Assembly: GCA_021773645.1 (NCBI GenBank)
Contig: JAJFJU010000010.1
Location: 248,001 to 312,000, forward strand
Direction: 5' to 3'
DNA from: Gammaproteobacteria bacterium
Lineage (GTDB): Bacteria > Pseudomonadota > Gammaproteobacteria > HK1
Length of the DNA stretch: 64,000 bases
Position 1 is the stretch's first letter; each line of letters opens with the position of its first letter. The notes below the pieces were generated by a model. That model worked only from the letters and a program-made list of their open reading frames with translations. It was not told where the DNA came from and made no database searches. Both the position numbers and the translations under genes were made by a program. Below are positions 62,996-64,000 of this stretch, piece by piece.

Positions 62996-63766
62996 GTGTA
63001 TGATGCAAGTGATGGAATCTCCTCGATCCTGCTGGGCAAAGTGTTCTCACCCCGTCCAACTGCAGATTCTAGGTTGACCACCACCGGCATCATTTGCGCC
63101 TTGGCTGCCGAGGCCAAATGCCTGCCTGCCGGCACTGACGACATTAGGGTGCATATCTCCGGCCCGGGTGCTGTGGCGGCCCGGAAGAGCGCGGAGGCCT
63201 TGGTGGCAGGGGGTGTCCAGGGGCTCATTAGCTACGGTGTTGCGGTGGGCCTGGTGCCGCAGCTGCCGACTGGCAGTCTGCTATTACCCGCGACCATCTA
63301 TACTAATAAGGGATCATTGCCCGTCGATGCCCGGTGGCATACCCGGGTTAAGACCTTACTGATATCTCATGGTTACAGCCTTTCCAGTGGGGCGATGGCC
63401 GATACGCCGGTGGTGCTCGCCACGCCGCTCGCCAAGCAGGCGCTTGCGGCGACCTGCAACGCGGTGGGGGCGGACATGGAAAGCGCAGCTATCGGTGCGG
63501 TTGCCCGCGATGCGGGTCTACCCTTCCTGGTCATACGCGCGGTGGTCGACCCGCTAGAGCAGACCCTGCCGCCGTGGGTTGCCTCGGCACTGGATGAGGA
63601 TGGTGGCTTGCGGCTCAGTTCCGTCTGTAAGGGACTATTGCGCCAACCCACAGATCTCGGGGCGCTATTAGCCCTGGCCCGCGAGTTCCGGTGTGCCCGG
63701 CAGAGTTTACGAGAGGTGGCTGATGTACTCGGCCAGGAAGGTGGTTTTCGTATTGCTAATACGTAG
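62996..63766 (+). CDS. hpnG: Hopanoid-associated nucleoside phosphorylase HpnG
   Basis: A phosphorylase-fold protein of up to 256 residues. In hopanoid pathways HpnG removes adenine from adenosylhopane to give ribosylhopane. Recognisable parts are GIICALAAEAKCL, the nucleoside site SYGVAVGLVPQLPTGSLLLP, and VGADMESAAIGAVARDAGLPFLVIRAVVD (Met-Glu-Ser ribose-binding loop). The start is unsettled: GTG 62996, GTG 63041 and TTG 63074 are all in frame and none has a good ribosome site; family members begin near the GIICAL block, favouring the shorter forms. hpnH, whose product supplies the substrate, is not in the window. Confidence 0.85.
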   Translation: MYDASDGISSILLGKVFSPRPTADSRLTTTGIICALAAEAKCLPAGTDDIRVHISGPGAVAARKSAEALVAGGVQGLISYGVAVGLVPQLPTGSLLLPATIYTNKGSLPVDARWHTRVKTLLISHGYSLSSGAMADTPVVLATPLAKQALAATCNAVGADMESAAIGAVARDAGLPFLVIRAVVDPLEQTLPPWVASALDEDGGLRLSSVCKGLLRQPTDLGALLALAREFRCARQSLREVADVLGQEGGFRIANT

Positions 63767-63974
63767 CCCTAGCGATAGGAGCCAATCGTAGTTAGGGTGT
63801 CTATACGTAGAGTATGTGCTGGTCGAATAGTTTCCTTTTTCGGTTAGCAGCGCGATGGTTCCGGATTTTATGAGAAAGGAAGACTCTACTCCTGCGCAAT
63901 CGTTATATTTTAATATCGACCTTTCAAATATTTGGTGGTATTAGTTTTAATTTAACTAGTAAGGGGAGAAAAAC

Positions 63975-64000
63975 ATGTCGCTACGTATAAATGATCAAGC
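63975..64000 (+). CDS. Start of a probable 1-Cys peroxiredoxin gene (cut by window)
   Basis: Only nine codons are present (MSLRINDQA...), preceded by AAGGGGAG at 63961-63968 with proper spacing. The N-terminus resembles the MSLRINDEAP opening of Prx6/LsfA-like peroxiredoxins. The rest lies outside the window, so this is a prediction from very little sequence. Confidence 0.5.

Overview
The window looks like a chromosomal segment of a gammaproteobacterium. The gene order rsgA / orn / nnr / tsaE / amidase is the conserved gammaproteobacterial neighbourhood that normally runs on into mutL, and the core genes are moderately GC-rich. Further features are a squalene synthase-squalene hopene cyclase-HpnG hopanoid locus, TRAP transporters, flagellar-sigma-type promoters before two chemoreceptors, and a LexA box of Escherichia coli type at dnaE2. 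I cannot name the genus; a relative of the Chromatiales/Thiotrichales is a reasonable guess and no more.

Positions 1-6833 are a housekeeping block: rsgA (cut by the window edge), pterin carbinolamine dehydratase, a Ste24-like membrane protease, orn, nnr, tsaE, a LysM amidase and tRNA-Thr(CGU). From the tRNA to about 23.9 kb lies an accessory island. Its centre is one co-directional, nearly gapless gene string: hsdR-hsdM-hsdS (type I restriction-modification), a SIR2-domain protein, a CapV-like patatin phospholipase and a CD-NTase-like nucleotidyltransferase. This reads as restriction, an NAD-directed effector and a type I CBASS-like module in one operon, and it is the most interesting system here. 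It is preceded by the remnant of a different hsdR. It is followed by mobile debris (a complete IS3-family element, a complete IS4-family element, two broken REP-associated transposases), a Fic protein, a HigA antitoxin with only a stub of its toxin, and an unrecognised membrane-anchored protein.

Positions 23.9-35.1 kb carry a Tat-exported thioredoxin-fold protein, a cold-shock protein, and a minus-strand run arsR-arsI-frmA-fghA-TAXI that joins organoarsenical handling to glutathione-dependent formaldehyde oxidation. A dctP-dctQ-dctM TRAP transporter follows, interrupted by a MITE, then an MBL/beta-CASP nuclease and a universal stress protein. Positions 35.2-45 kb hold a LysR regulator divergent from an orphan flavin/Fe-S reductase, a HAD dehalogenase-like protein, NudF, a PAS histidine kinase coupled to an HD-GYP response regulator, and SOS-type dnaE2.

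Positions 45-64 kb hold two paralogous chemoreceptors, pyruvate phosphate dikinase, a fused hydantoinase/5-oxoprolinase, a quinone oxidoreductase, isocitrate dehydrogenase, the hopanoid genes and the start of a probable peroxiredoxin gene. Dispersed short repeats (a MITE family of about 160 bp with a shared core, and a palindromic family around the oxoprolinase gene) fill several intergenic gaps.
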